A stretch of 64,000 nt of DNA from Urophycis tenuis (Eukaryota; Chordata; Actinopteri; Gadiformes; Phycidae), in assembly GCA_036785325.1 (NCBI GenBank), contig JAXIVH010000012.1:4352057-4416056 (forward strand), in the 5' to 3' direction. The first letter of the stretch is position 1; every line of letters begins with the position of its first letter. Positions 37,839 through 49,625 of the stretch are shown here, in pieces. Below the pieces are notes generated by a model, which did not search any database, was not told the DNA's origin, and saw only the letters and a program-made list of their open reading frames with translations. Position numbers and translations under genes: made by a program.

Positions 37839-37946
37839 TATACATATACAGATATAAATACATAAATATATACATGTATACAAGTGCTGTCTTGGTGGAC
37901 AGTGTTGTCGGATATAGAATTGCATTAATGGCTATACAAAATACAA

Positions 37947-37983
37947 TGTGTGTCAGGGTTGCAATAGACAACCCTGACACACA
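37947..37983. repeat. perfect 15-bp inverted repeat, 7-nt loop
   Basis: The arm TGTGTGTCAGGGTTG (37947-37961) and its exact reverse complement (37969-37983) are separated by CAATAGA. Confidence 0.9.
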
Positions 37984-38382
37984 GAATGTTGTAACAGCGT
38001 ATGTGTGCTTGCGCTGCCACAGGCTGACTGTCAACAGAAGTACGCCAATGCAGTTGTTGATTCCGTTCTGCAGTTAAAACCAGGGCTACGTTCCAAAATA
38101 TTTTCAAAACCTCCATCCTATTGATCGCTCGCCGTACCCTTGAGGAGACGAATGGTTTCGAGTCGGTGCCGGGCAGGAGAAAGTAAGGACAACATTTGGC
38201 ACCTTTCACAGACAGGAAGTCACAGGGCGCTTCACAGGATAACAACAAATACAGAACATTAAACTCAGACACAGGAATAAACACACATACTGTCACACAC
38301 CCACACCCATACTTCAGAAAGTATGGTGGCAGTCTTATCCAAGAAGAAGTCTTTAAAAGTCGCTTTTTAAAAGTGTCCACTG

Positions 38383-38525
38383 GGTGGCAGTGGCTCAAGA
38401 GCTAGAGCGGGTTGACTGGCAAATAGAAGGGTGCTAGTTCGATCCCCAGCTCCTCCTAGCTGAGTGTCGAGGTGCCCCTGAGCAAGCCCAACAGCTCCCA
38501 ATCGCTGGCTGTTCAGCAATAAGTG
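38383..38525 (+). mobile_element. tRNA-derived SINE
   Basis: 'ggcagtggctcaagagctag' resembles a polymerase III A box. A good B box, 'agttcgatccc', lies at 38436-38446, at about tRNA spacing. The body then has 'gagtgtcgaggtgcccctga' and 'gcaagccca', a phrase common to several teleost SINEs. The 3' boundary is uncertain. Confidence 0.65.
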
Positions 38526-40270
38526 CTTTAAGAGGCCGCTGGTTATGCACGCAGTCTGTTTGCCAGTCCACACAGTCCACTGGGCTGCTTTCAGTGTCCA
38601 TGAAGGTAAAGTTGACTGCTGGGCCAATCGCTGCCTTCAGACTGGCTTTATGGGCGTGTCTCTCATAGGTAGGATTTAAGCTGCTTCTCTGGCTCCCAAC
38701 GCGTCGGAACAGGGGATAGAACAGGGGCTGAGTTTAACTTCTGGGAGAAATGCAGGAAACGAGGACAAACACAATCACTAATGACTGTTGGAATGCAGCA
38801 GGAGAACATCTAGAGATTTAGGAAGCGAGGGCGAGGGGAATCACTATATAATGACTGTTTTTCCCTCTGAATCAGTGCTCTAGTTACCAAATGTTCAGTG
38901 AAACCTTCCTTGTAAAGCCTTTTCTGGGTTCATAAACCCAACACCAGGGAGAGACTCACAGCCAGAGCATTCCGCGGGTTAATGGGGAACATCTTTAGAA
39001 GATCTAAACACACAACACTGTAAACAACACCTTTTGTCAGAGATCTCCTGAGTGTGAGACTTCTGTGGCTGCTCCAATTTCAATGCACTGTTGAAATGAT
39101 ACATGGATGAGATTCTTCTACCATTTCACACCAGTGAAGGTGACATGGACCCTGTGTCAGACATGTTGTTAAGGTCTGCCCAGTTCACCTGAACCAGCAG
39201 CATGATGTCAACACAGCGCTCTGAAGTCCTTCAAAACTTTGGCTGATTTGTATTGGATTTTTATCTGCCGATAGACATGAATCATCTGCCAAACTTGAGG
39301 AAATGATGCAGAAAACTGGTGTCCTTGTTCTCTATATAGATGCACGTGTGGGGATAACTTGGGGAAAAAGACCTAAGAATCACGTTTCTTCTGGAGAAGG
39401 AGAACTCGCACAAAGAGGATAATAACATGCAAATCTCAACAATCTACGGCGCCTGTGTTATGTATTTATGAACGTACGTCTGTCAATCAGCCAGGGAGTT
39501 AGTCTGTCAGCCTGGCGGTCTGTCAGCGGACCTTCTGCTTGTCAGACAGACAGACAGACCTCAGGTAAAGAGGACTCGATGGAGGGTTTGAGATGACCAC
39601 GTACCCTGTCCATCGTGACCCAACGCCACTGAGGGGCACTGTCTGAGGTTCTTCAGGAGAAGAACGCTCAACACCATTCTCCCTCTACGCCATGAGGCCA
39701 ACGCTGAAGAGGAGGGCAACTCGTCACATAACAATAACATGCGTAACATTTCACTCAAGCCACAACAACACACCATACTCCAAAATAACCACCGTTAAAA
39801 GCCTTAATCCTCATCTCTTGGAAGCCGCGGAATAGTAACCGGTGTCTCCGTAATCCCGCGGGTAAAAGCCGTGGCAGAGTTAAAGGCATCAGGATTGATA
39901 TCCCGGCCTTTGTGTCGGAGTGGCTGAGTGAGGGAGAGAATGGGAGGATTCATAATCCCCTTTTGTTTTTCTGATCCTTAAATGTGCTGTTGGTCCCCTC
40001 ATCCAGAGCCACTTAGGGAGCTCTGCAGAGCAGGCCAGAGCGGCCGGCCGCTGGGGAAGCAGGTCAGCGGAGAGAGGGGGGAAACACAGGTCACATGATA
40101 GCCTTCGGGATTATTGCTCACCAAATGTCTTAATTCCTCTGTTCACTAATGATCCTGGAAAATGCCCTGTAATCTGGGCGCCATTAATTAAAAAGAGCAG
40201 GGGGCCGCTGGTGATCCCGCCATCTGCTGGCGTTTCATTCCACAACCCAGTGTGTGTGTTGTCAGCCTCG
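38526..40270. other. non-genic stretch
   Basis: No exon or mobile element identified. A (CAGA)n microrepeat lies at 39543-39558. Confidence 0.4.
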
Positions 40271-40274
40271 CACG

Positions 40275-40600
40275 CCAGACCCCCACCACCACCTAGACCC
40301 CCACCACCACCCAGACCCCCACCACCACCACCCAACCAGACCCCCACCACCACCACCACCCAGACCCCCACCACCACCACCCACAAAGACCCCCACCACC
40401 ACCACCACCCACACCACTACCCAGACCCCCACCACTACCACCACCCAGACCCCCACCACCCACACAGACCCACACCACCACCACCACCACCCACACAGAC
40501 CCCCACCACCACCACCCACACCACGAACCCAGACCCCCACCACCCACCCAGAGCACAGACCCCCACCCGCACCACCACCCAGACCCTCCTCCCAGAGCAC
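40275..40600. repeat. C/A-rich minisatellite (CCCCCACCACCACCCAGA-type)
   Basis: Tandem, variable-length units of CAGACCCCCACCACCAC(CAC)n. All G are confined to the CAGA steps. Minus-strand Gly/Val/Trp-rich frames and plus-strand Pro/His/Thr-rich frames are artefacts. Confidence 0.94.
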
Positions 40601-41721
40601 CTTGGGGGGGGGGTTATGGCGGCCAAAACAAACAGTTTGTTGTTTGTTGTCATTTGTTTCCTTTTTCTAATGGATGGAAAAGTAGAGCATATGAGTGAGT
40701 GAGAGTGAGTGAGTGAGTGACTTTTTTTACTTTTTTCCATTGTTACAACAGCATCTTTTTCAGAGTCACAATCTTAGTATTTTTTATAATGAGTATTATA
40801 TCTATGCAGATTTTTCATCCCATTCTTGTATATTTAACGTTTATTATTTTTAAGTCAAAATGTATACAAAATATCTTGATCCATATGATTTATTATGATG
40901 TTGTATTTTTCTGATTTCATTCAAATTAAAGCAATACAAAAGTAATAAAACAATACAATAAATTGACCCGGCTGTAATCCAGCGTCTTATTTTCCTTCCG
41001 TCTGAAATTTCAATTTCAACTATTTTTAAAACAATATAACTTCAAAGAAACGCATCTGAATGTTTGTTTGCACTTGCCGTATGATATTAGCTTATCATGC
41101 CCTAAATAATAACCTTCCAACCCGCAGGATTACGGGGCTCGGTCGGTGCTGGTAAGATTAGCGGCGGGGAGATGAGTTTGATCGGGCTGCGAGGAGAGAG
41201 AGATTACGGAGGCTCGCAGCTGCAATTGGAGCAGATGTCATTCTACCATCATCTGAACAGTTGGGCCAATAATACTGACTGCCGCTGCGCCCCAGCATTA
41301 TTACACACACGCACGGACCCTCACGCAGGCGCGCGCGCACACACGCACTCAGAGGCGCGCGCGCACACACACACACACCCTCAGAGGCATAAAAACACAC
41401 ACACGCGCGCGCACAAATGCCCCACACTCACGCACTGAGAGGCAGACACACACACACGCACACTGATCAGAGGCGGTGGGCTCCCTAGCGCTGCCGACTC
41501 CTGGACACATTCACGGAGAGGACGACACGCTGTTAGAGTTGTCTATGCGTCTGCCGAAGTTTTACGAGGCTGGATTTATTTTTTTTCTATTTTCTATTTT
41601 TTACTCAAATACCTGGATGGTGTTTTATCTCCCACCGTCCCACCCCGTCCCTTACATCTGACTTTAGATAGTTCCCATAATTGATGCGAGATCCTTCTGA
41701 TCACAGAAGGCTGGACGAGTG
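40601..41721 (+). promoter_or_regulatory. upstream region of protocadherin gene 1 with candidate CGCT box
   Basis: AT-rich to about 41130, then CpG-rich. A block at 41130-41300 is unique and dense in E-box and CCAAT-like words ('cagctgcaattggagcagat', 'gggccaataata'). An AC/CGCG repeat follows at 41300-41460. CTCCCTAGCGCT at 41481-41492, 230 bp before the ATG, fits the known position and CGCT core of the conserved sequence element of clustered protocadherin promoters. That match is by eye only. Confidence 0.35.
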
Positions 41722-44700
41722 ATGGCGCGAGGGGTGTGGAAGGAGGACTTGGTCCGCGTGGTGGTCGCGGTCTGGCTGTGGGACGCGGTGTGGGGACAGA
41801 TCCGCTACTCCATCCCGGAGGAGCTTGAGCATGGTGCTTTTGTGGGGAACATCGCCGAGGACCTCGGCTTGGAGGTGGACAAGCTCTCTGCGCGTCGGTT
41901 CCGCATCGTGTCGGGGGCCAAGCGGCAGTACCTCGAGGTGAACTTGGAGAACGGAGTTCTGTTCGTGAACGAGCGGATCGACCGGGAGGACCTGTGCGAG
42001 CAGAGTTTGTTCTGTTACTTCCACCTGCAGGTGGTGATCGAACACCCGCTGGAGTTGTACCGGGTGGAGATGGAGATACTGGACGTGAACGACAACCCTC
42101 CCGGTTTCCCGTGGACAGAGTTTAACCTGGACATCTCGGAGTCCGCCGTGCCGGGCTCCCGATTCCCCCTGGAGAGCGCGCAGGACTTGGACGTGGGGAC
42201 CAACTCGCTCCGCACCTATCTGCTCAACGTCAACGAGCACTTCGCGCTGGACATACAGACGCGCAGCGACGGCAGCAAATTCGCCGAGTTGGTCCTCGAG
42301 TCCCCGCTGGACCGGGAGAAACAGCGGACCCACCAGATGGTCTTGACCGCCGTGGACGGAGGGTCGCCAGAGAGGACCGGCACGGCGCAGATCGATATCA
42401 CGGTGTTGGATGCGAACGACAACGCGCCGGTGTTCGACCAGTCGTTCTACCGGGTGCGGCTGGCCGAGAACGCGCCAAAAGGCACGGTTGTCATCAAACT
42501 CAACGCGTCGGATCTGGACGAGGGTCCCAACGCGGACATCACCTACTCTTTCAGCGGACACGCGCCTCTCAAAGTGCGCGAGCTCTTCGGCGTGGACCCG
42601 CGCACGGGGGAGATCACCGTGAAAGGAGTGATCGATTACGAAAAGGCCAGAATGCACGAGATTTACGTCCAGGCTAAAGACAAGGGTCCGTCTGCCGTGG
42701 CGGTCCACTGTAAGGTCCTGGTGAACGTTCTAGACACGAACGACAACATACCCGAGGTCATCCTGACGTCCGTGTCCACTCCGGTGCAAGAAGACGCGCC
42801 GCCGGGCACCGTCATTGCCGTCATAAGCGTAACGGACCGGGACTCCGGGGAGAACGGGAACGTCGATTGTGAGATTCCGCACCACGTTCCCTTCCAGCTC
42901 CACTCGTCGTTCAAGAACTACTATACTTTGGTGACCTCCGACTTCCTGGACAGAGAAACCGTGGCTGAGTACAACATCACGGTGACGGCGCGGGACATGG
43001 GCGCGCCGCCGCGTTACACTCGGAAAACTATTTTGGTACAGGTGTCCGACATGAACGACAACGCGCCGCACTTCAAACAGCCGTCGTACACAGTTTACCT
43101 GACCGAGAATAACGCGCCCGGTGCGTCACTGTGCGCCGTGACCGCTCTGGACCCCGACTGGGGCCAGAACGCCTACCTGTCCTACACCATTCTGGACGGG
43201 GAGATCCACGGAATGCCGGTATCCACCTACGTCTCCATCAATTCAGACAATGGAAACATTTACGCACTGCGCTCTTTTGACCACGAGCAACTCAGGAACT
43301 TCCAGGTCATAGTTCAGGCTCAGGACGCAGGGTTCCCTCCCCTGCAGAGCAACGTGTCGGTCAACATCTTTATTCTGGACCAGAACGACAACGCACCTGT
43401 TATCGTGTCACCGCCGTTGGCCCGGAATGGAACAGACACCGTTGACGTGGTGCCCAGAGCAGCTGACGCGGGGTACCTGGTGGCCAAGATCTCTGCGTCA
43501 GACGCAGACGCGGGTCAGAATTCACGACTCTTCTACCAGGTGCTGAAGGCAACGGACCCGAGCTTGTTCAGTGTGGCGCTGTACACGGGCGAAATCAGGA
43601 CAAACCGCAGACTGGTGGACACAGACGCCACGAGGCACAGGCTGGTGGTACTGGTCAAGGACAACGGTCAACCGGCCCTCTCGGCCACGGCCTCCATCAT
43701 CCTGTCACTTGTTGACAGCGTGCCAGAATTACAACCCGATTTTGGCGACCTTGCGCTTAGCCCTTACTACGGCTCCGACTACACCGTGTACTTAATGGTG
43801 TCCCTGGGCGCCATTTCAGTAACGTGTCTGGTGGCGATCATTGTCCTGCTGGCTCTGAAGGGCTATAGGGACAGACACTCGCTTCGCGAGTCCAACAACT
43901 TCTCTTTCTGCGGATGCTGCGGTTCGAAGGCAAAGACAGCCAACGCAGATATGTTTATAAAGTCAACCATGAACGGACAAATGCCCACGGGCCCAGCCAA
44001 TGGCTCGGAAGCAAATGGCAGTGGTGGTGCTATTTCCCAAGTATACTGTTACAAAATGTGCCTGACCCCGGAGTCCTCCAAAAGTGACTTTATGTTTCTG
44101 AAACCGTGCAGTCCTATAATGAGCGTGCCGCAGAATAACGCCAAGAGCAAAGACTACGTGGCATCTGGATGGAGCGCGCTGGAGCGCAACGAGCTGGCGA
44201 ACAACAGACCGTCCACGCCTAATGAGGTGCGCGAGATGCTCATTAAATCTAGAATATAGAATAGCGTCTTATTCTTCCAATTATATTCCACAGCGACATA
44301 GAAGCTAAGTAGGTTTCTATAAGATTAACGATGCTACAATGCAGTGAAGGATTGATAAACAAACCATTTTTTTATTCAGCTGCATATCTATTTGTATTCA
44401 TGGTCCAATTAAAATAATTATATTATAAGTATGAGATTATACGATAAGTATGTTGTTGTGTATGAATTAATGTTTTAACAGATCTATGTGTGTTTTCTTT
44501 AGTTCAAGGAGGCGCACAAGGACTGGACTTTGACAAAGAACCTAAAAAACTCTGCTTACAAGAGGTGAGTAACACACACACACACACACACACACTTGAC
44601 CATATCTGCCCCAGTGACATCACAAGTGTGAGTGTCCACCCAGATGTACGATGGACACCTCAGTCTACCAGCACCAACTGGTAGGCTGATGTGTCTCACA

Positions 44701-45640
44701 TCTGGAGTAGACAGAGTGTCCTTAACTGAACTGACATTGTTTGTATTCCTCTCCTCCCCTCCGCTCCCCTCTCACCTCCTCCCCTCCCCTCTCACCTCCT
44801 CCCCTCCCCTCCCTCTCCCCCCCTCCCCAGGTATAGTTCTGTGAACATGGAGAGCATGCTGCCCCCTCACCTCCTCACTGATGGGCTGTGTAGCTCCCAG
44901 GATGAGTTCTCCTGCTCCATGGCCCCACAGTACTGGACCTGGGGGAACCACATGCGTGGTAAGAACCTCCAGTCACGCCACATGTCATTCGTTCTGCAGC
45001 CCTTTAGAAAAGTCACGGCCTCAAAAAGGCCTTCACAGGCGTCACATCACATGACAGCCTCCAATCAGAGTGTGACCCACTGGTTCTGAGGAGACAGGCC
45101 GGTCCAGCACCAAAGCATTTAGCATGGTACCTTGGTGTTGAGAAGACAGATCTAAGAAGACAAATCATATTAGAGTCAGGATGTCATTTGGGTGGAAGGT
45201 GACCTGGGTGTAGAGACTCCCTGGTCACCACCGTGTCCTCAGTCCACCTGCGGAGCCGCCCGGCCTGCTCCTCTAGCACCTGCGTCTGTCTTCACAGTCC
45301 GGCTCCTGTTCACCAGACTCCTTCTGCTCTCTCTCGCTCTGTGACAGAATGTAAAATATCTCTTCAAGAAGAAAGCACCCCCGACTACTCGTGGACTACA
45401 AAGACTATGATGCCTCAGTGCTCCCAGGTGTCACCTGACTACCAGCACAACGTCCACATCCCGGGGACCCCCTCGGGCTACTGCACCCTGAAACCCCGGA
45501 CCAGCACCCCGCGGGGGGAGCTGGACGTCTACAACTCCTTCTCCACCTTCGGCAAGAAGAAGAGGCTGCTGGCGAGCTACGAGCAGGCGGCGGGGATGGA
45601 GGCGGGCCTGACCGTGGCCAACAGAGATCTGTTCCACTGA
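41722..45640 (+). CDS. protocadherin gene 1: clustered/delta-2-type, 4 coding exons, complete
   Basis: Type I membrane cadherin expected to mediate calcium-dependent homophilic adhesion between neurons. Exons 41722-44226, 44503-44564, 44831-44958 and 45348-45640 all have GT/AG borders and join in frame (phases 0, 2, 1) to 995 residues. Exon 1 gives a signal peptide (about 1-24, cut before QIRYSIPEE) and six cadherin repeats with linker motifs DVNDN, DANDN, DTNDN, DMNDN and DQNDN near residues 120, 229, 337, 443 and 552. It also gives the EC1 disulfide loop C-E-Q-S-L-F-C, a membrane segment (about 689-712) and the tail motif CLTPESSKSDFMFLKPCSP near 780. The small exons encode about 160 residues with HKDW, YSSVNME, DYQHNVHIPG and NSFSTFGKKK, which recall the alpha constant region; the SFSTFGK and LKPCSP motifs also occur in PCDH10. 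I chose ATG 41722; the in-frame GTG just upstream is not a plausible start. Reading through the first donor would give an 845-residue short form. Confidence 0.93.
44227..44502 (+). other. intron 1 of gene 1, with in-frame stop for a short isoform
   Basis: Donor GAG|GTGCGC and acceptor TTTCTTTAG. If retained, translation adds VREMLIKSRI and stops at 44257-44259. The donor is weak (GTGCGC), so retention is plausible. Confidence 0.7.
44571..44596. repeat. (AC)n in intron 2 of gene 1
   Basis: Short AC run starting a few bases after the 5' splice site of intron 2. Confidence 0.9.
44612..44710. repeat. partial copy of the CTTGTGACATCA inverted-repeat element
   Basis: 'gtgacatcacaagtgtgagt' then 'gtccacccagatg', 'accaactggt' and 'cacatctgg'. 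It lies inside intron 2 of gene 1 and lacks a clear right end. Confidence 0.65.
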
Positions 45641-46260
45641 CAGGACGCCGGTCTGCCTCCAACGCCGCTCCGTCGGCGTGGAGCGTGAGGACCACGGGCT
45701 CAGGCCTTCAGTCAGCGCTGGGCTTAATGAAGGCTGTCACCACCACCCCGAGGGCTGACGGAGGTCGAACCGACGTAGCGCGCATCCAGTCCGCTCTTTA
45801 TTTATGTATCAGCCGTCAGATAATCACGCTAGACAACACTTATTTTGTTATCCATCATGTATGTTAACTAGCTGCTAGTCGGACATTTTGTTGATTTATG
45901 AATACATGATTTATATCATTTCAGCTCACGGTTCTTTTGGACAACAGCATCTTATCCATACCGGGACTCACTCCACCGTGACGCAATGGATTTTATTTGT
46001 CTAGTTTCCTTTATGAATAATAACTATGCTGTTACTGCAGCGCCAAGACAATAGTGAGTTGGGTGATTAAGTGAAGCTAACCTAACGTCACAGTGATGGT
46101 TAAGAGGCAAAAAGATGAAGGAGTTTATTTCATGTGTCATTCTTGATCTCGAATTATACGTTCATGTAAAGTATTCATTGTATGTAGCCTACATCATATT
46201 TTTTTTAAAGTTGGTACGGCTCTGTACAAACACATGTACACTTGAAATGTAAATAATAAA
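45641..46260 (+). other. 3' UTR of gene 1 and poly(A) signal
   Basis: Follows the TGA at 45638-45640. AATAAA at 46255-46260 in AT-rich sequence is the first strong poly(A) signal. No other gene follows directly. Confidence 0.6.
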
Positions 46261-46599
46261 AGCACAAAATAATGCGTAAACAATGTCACAGTTATTTGGA
46301 GAAAGGAATTCCACTCTCGCCATAAGGTGAATTATATCGTTTGTGCAACAGAATCCTGGATCAGGTGATTAAAATGTATTAAAACGTCAAAAGGAAGTAC
46401 AGCTTCCTAATGACGTGCATGCTCTACACCACTTCTCTGTAGGGAGGTTTAAATTCAACTTAGTCTGCTATGCTTATCTTACTATTAAGCTGCTACTTAT
46501 CTGATTTGATTTATGCGTTGTTATTACTTATGTTGCACATATACTTCGTTTTTATCTTATTGTATTCTATCTTATTTTATTCTATTCTATTTTATTACG

Positions 46600-46700
46600 C
46601 AAAGTTGAGTTCACCCGGGCTGCAAGAATTTCACTGCTGGTAATGATAATGACGTTGTTATCTGGTATGTGACAATAAACTTAAAACTTGAAACTTGAAA
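46600..46700 (+). mobile_element. retroelement 3' tail with (CTTGAAA)n
   Basis: 'gctgcaagaatttcactgct' followed by 'gacaataaacttaaaacttg' and three CTTGAAA units, a typical end of a fish non-LTR/SINE family. A related tail is at 61950-62050. Confidence 0.5.
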
Positions 46701-47555
<855 letters not shown>

Positions 47556-47604
47556 ACCAGGTGCTATAAGTCAAGACTCAAGATATACTCTGAGACACTG
47601 TTTG

Positions 47605-48560
47605 ACTAGCTAGCAGGTTAGCACCATGGCTAGCTCCCCTCCAAGCCCCTCTGCCTGACTGCAGCTAGCATGTTAGCACCATGGCTAGCTCCATTGCAAG
47701 CCACTCTGCATGGATACATTTAGCAGCTTGGCACCATGGCTAGCTCCACTCCAAGCCACTCTGCCTGACTACAGCTAGCATGTTAGCACCTTGGCTAGCT
47801 CCACTTCAAGCCACTCTGCCTGGTTAAAGCTAGCATGTTAGCACAATGACTAGCTGCACTCCAAGCAACTCTGCGTGGCTACAGCTTGCATGCTAACACC
47901 ATGGCTAGCTGCACTCCAAGCTACTCTGCCTGACTACAGCTAGCATGTTAGCACAATGGCTAGCTGCACTCCAAGCAACTCTTCGTGGCTACAACTAGCA
48001 TGCTAGCACCATGGCTAGCTCCACTCCAATTCACTCTGCCTGACTACAGCTAGCAGGTTAGCACAATGGCTAGCTGCACTCCAAGCAACTCTGCGTGGCT
48101 ACAGCTTGCATGCTAACACCATGGCTAGCTCTACTCCAAGCTACTCTGCCTGACTACACACAATGGCTAGCTGATCTCCAAGCAACTCTGCGTGGCTACA
48201 GCTAGCATGCTAGCACCATGGCTAGCTCCACTCCAAGCCACTCTGCCTGACTAAAGCTAGCCTGTTAGCACAATGGCTAGCTGCACTCCAAGCAACTCTG
48301 CATGGCTACAGCTAGCATGCTAACACCATGGCTAGCTCCACTCCAAGCTATGCTGCCTGCCTACAGCTAGCATGTTAGCACAATGGCTAGCTGCACTCCA
48401 AGCAACTCTGCATGGCTACAGCTAGCATGCTAGCACCATGGCTAGCTCCACTCCAAGCTACTCTGCCTGACTACAGCTAGCATGTTAGCACCATGGCTAG
48501 CTCCACTCCAAGCCACTCTGCCTGGCTACGGTTAGCATGCCAGCACCATGGCTAGCTAAT
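47605..48560. repeat. 55-bp tandem array with alternating A/B monomers
   Basis: About 17 copies of a 55-bp unit centred on ATGGCTAGCT. Type A reads CACCATGGCTAGCTCCACTC ... CTCTGCCTGACTACAG; type B reads CACAATGGCTAGCTGCACTC ... CTCTGCGTGGCTACAG. From about 47845 to 48480 they alternate B-A-B-A, forming a 110-bp higher-order unit, while both edges hold A-like or mixed monomers. One B copy near 48157-48200 lost about 11 bp. Many junctions form the palindrome GCTAGCATGCTAGC. Confidence 0.93.
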
Positions 48561-49372
48561 AGTTTTATCCGAGATGCCAACTGGCTAGCAGGGCTCCCTG
48601 CCAATGCTGCCCGAGTGGCAGCTCAGTGGAAGCGGGTCCCAGCAGTCAGCAGCCTCGGGGCTTCAGAGCAGCTGGAGGGGCCCAGCCTGACTGACAGAGG
48701 GTCCCAGTGGACACAAAACCAGCATGGATGGGAGCATACGGTGACGTTGTTAAGGGAAACCACTGGACTATTCAGGTGTTGGGGAGATTCTCGAGGAGAA
48801 TGTGTTGGGGTGTGTTTAGTTTGGTGAATGAAGAGCCACAGCCGCAATCATTGGCGTTGACATTTAGTAAACATTCAAATGGACAACACTAGCTGAAGCT
48901 GGTTGTTGAGACCATTGTGATATTAAGTTAAACACAACAAACAAGGCTACCGACCTGAATATAACTGGCTCGGTGGTTTGGTTTGATTGAAGGAGTCGAA
49001 GGATGATCTGGTGATCAAGGGGTAGCCTACTGCCAGTTAGGAGTTCTCTTCTGTGAGTATGAAAACTCACAGCACATCTGTTTTTTAATTAAGCGTCTAA
49101 ATGATAGTTCATATTACATCCTGCCACTCTTGCAGTTTTAACAGTGGGAGACACCAACTGGGATAGATAACTGATTAAATACAAGACTGATTAAATCAGG
49201 AATACGAGACGGCTCCAACCAAATGTGTTCAGCTTCCACGACGGGAACAACCCCACAAAAACATTACTCGTTAGACGCAGCGCTGTCATTCGTCACACAT
49301 TCAATTGCACCGTTTGTGACAGGGCCCTAAATTTACCAGGAGGTTGACGAGCCATTTCACCAAAGTGATCCT
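48561..49372. other. non-genic stretch
   Basis: Unique-looking. The 96-residue plus-strand frame at 48537-48827 begins in the tandem array and has no domain signature. Confidence 0.4.
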
Positions 49373-49496
49373 CTTGTGACATCACAAGCGGGAGGGTCCA
49401 CTCAGACGGACACCTCCTGCCGAGCAGGTGGTGCAGTCCATCAGCTCGGCCTCCATCCAGCCGAGCCAGACACTCCCACTTGTGACGTCACAAAGG
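49373..49496. mobile_element. complete copy of a ~124-bp inverted-repeat element (MITE-like)
   Basis: Left end CTTGTGACATCACAAGCGGG and right end ...CCCACTTGTGACGTCACAAAG are inverted repeats of about 26 bp with three differences plus a one-base indel. The right end has a perfect TGACGTCA (CRE/ATF core). There is no coding capacity. Related partial copies are at 44.6, 50.3, 53.7, 55.8, 60.7 and 17.9 kb. I cannot assign the superfamily or see a convincing target duplication. Confidence 0.65.
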
Positions 49497-49625
49497 GATA
49501 GATTTTGGAATGGCCTGTGATGACTTATCTGCTTGCGGTTTGCAAACAAGAAACTGTTCCATTCTGCCGCGTGCTCGCGTGTCACAGCGCCGGCACATCC
49601 GGCTCCAGACGACAATCTGTTTCAG

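Noticed and set aside
38436..38446. A functional tRNA gene
   Set aside because: Only A/B-box-like promoter words. No cloverleaf with an acceptor stem can be folded by eye, and the flanks are SINE body.
41719..41721. GTG as start of gene 1
   Set aside because: The next codon is an ATG followed by a proper signal peptide.
41701..42708. 335-residue antisense open frame across the EC1-EC3 region of gene 1
   Set aside because: Shadow of a GC-rich coding exon. The sense strand has clear cadherin motifs.
41722..45640. Calling gene 1 pcdh10 outright
   Set aside because: The ectodomain and parts of the tail resemble PCDH10, but exon number, the HKDW/YSSVNME segments and the neighbours fit a clustered-type gene equally well. 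A tree is needed.
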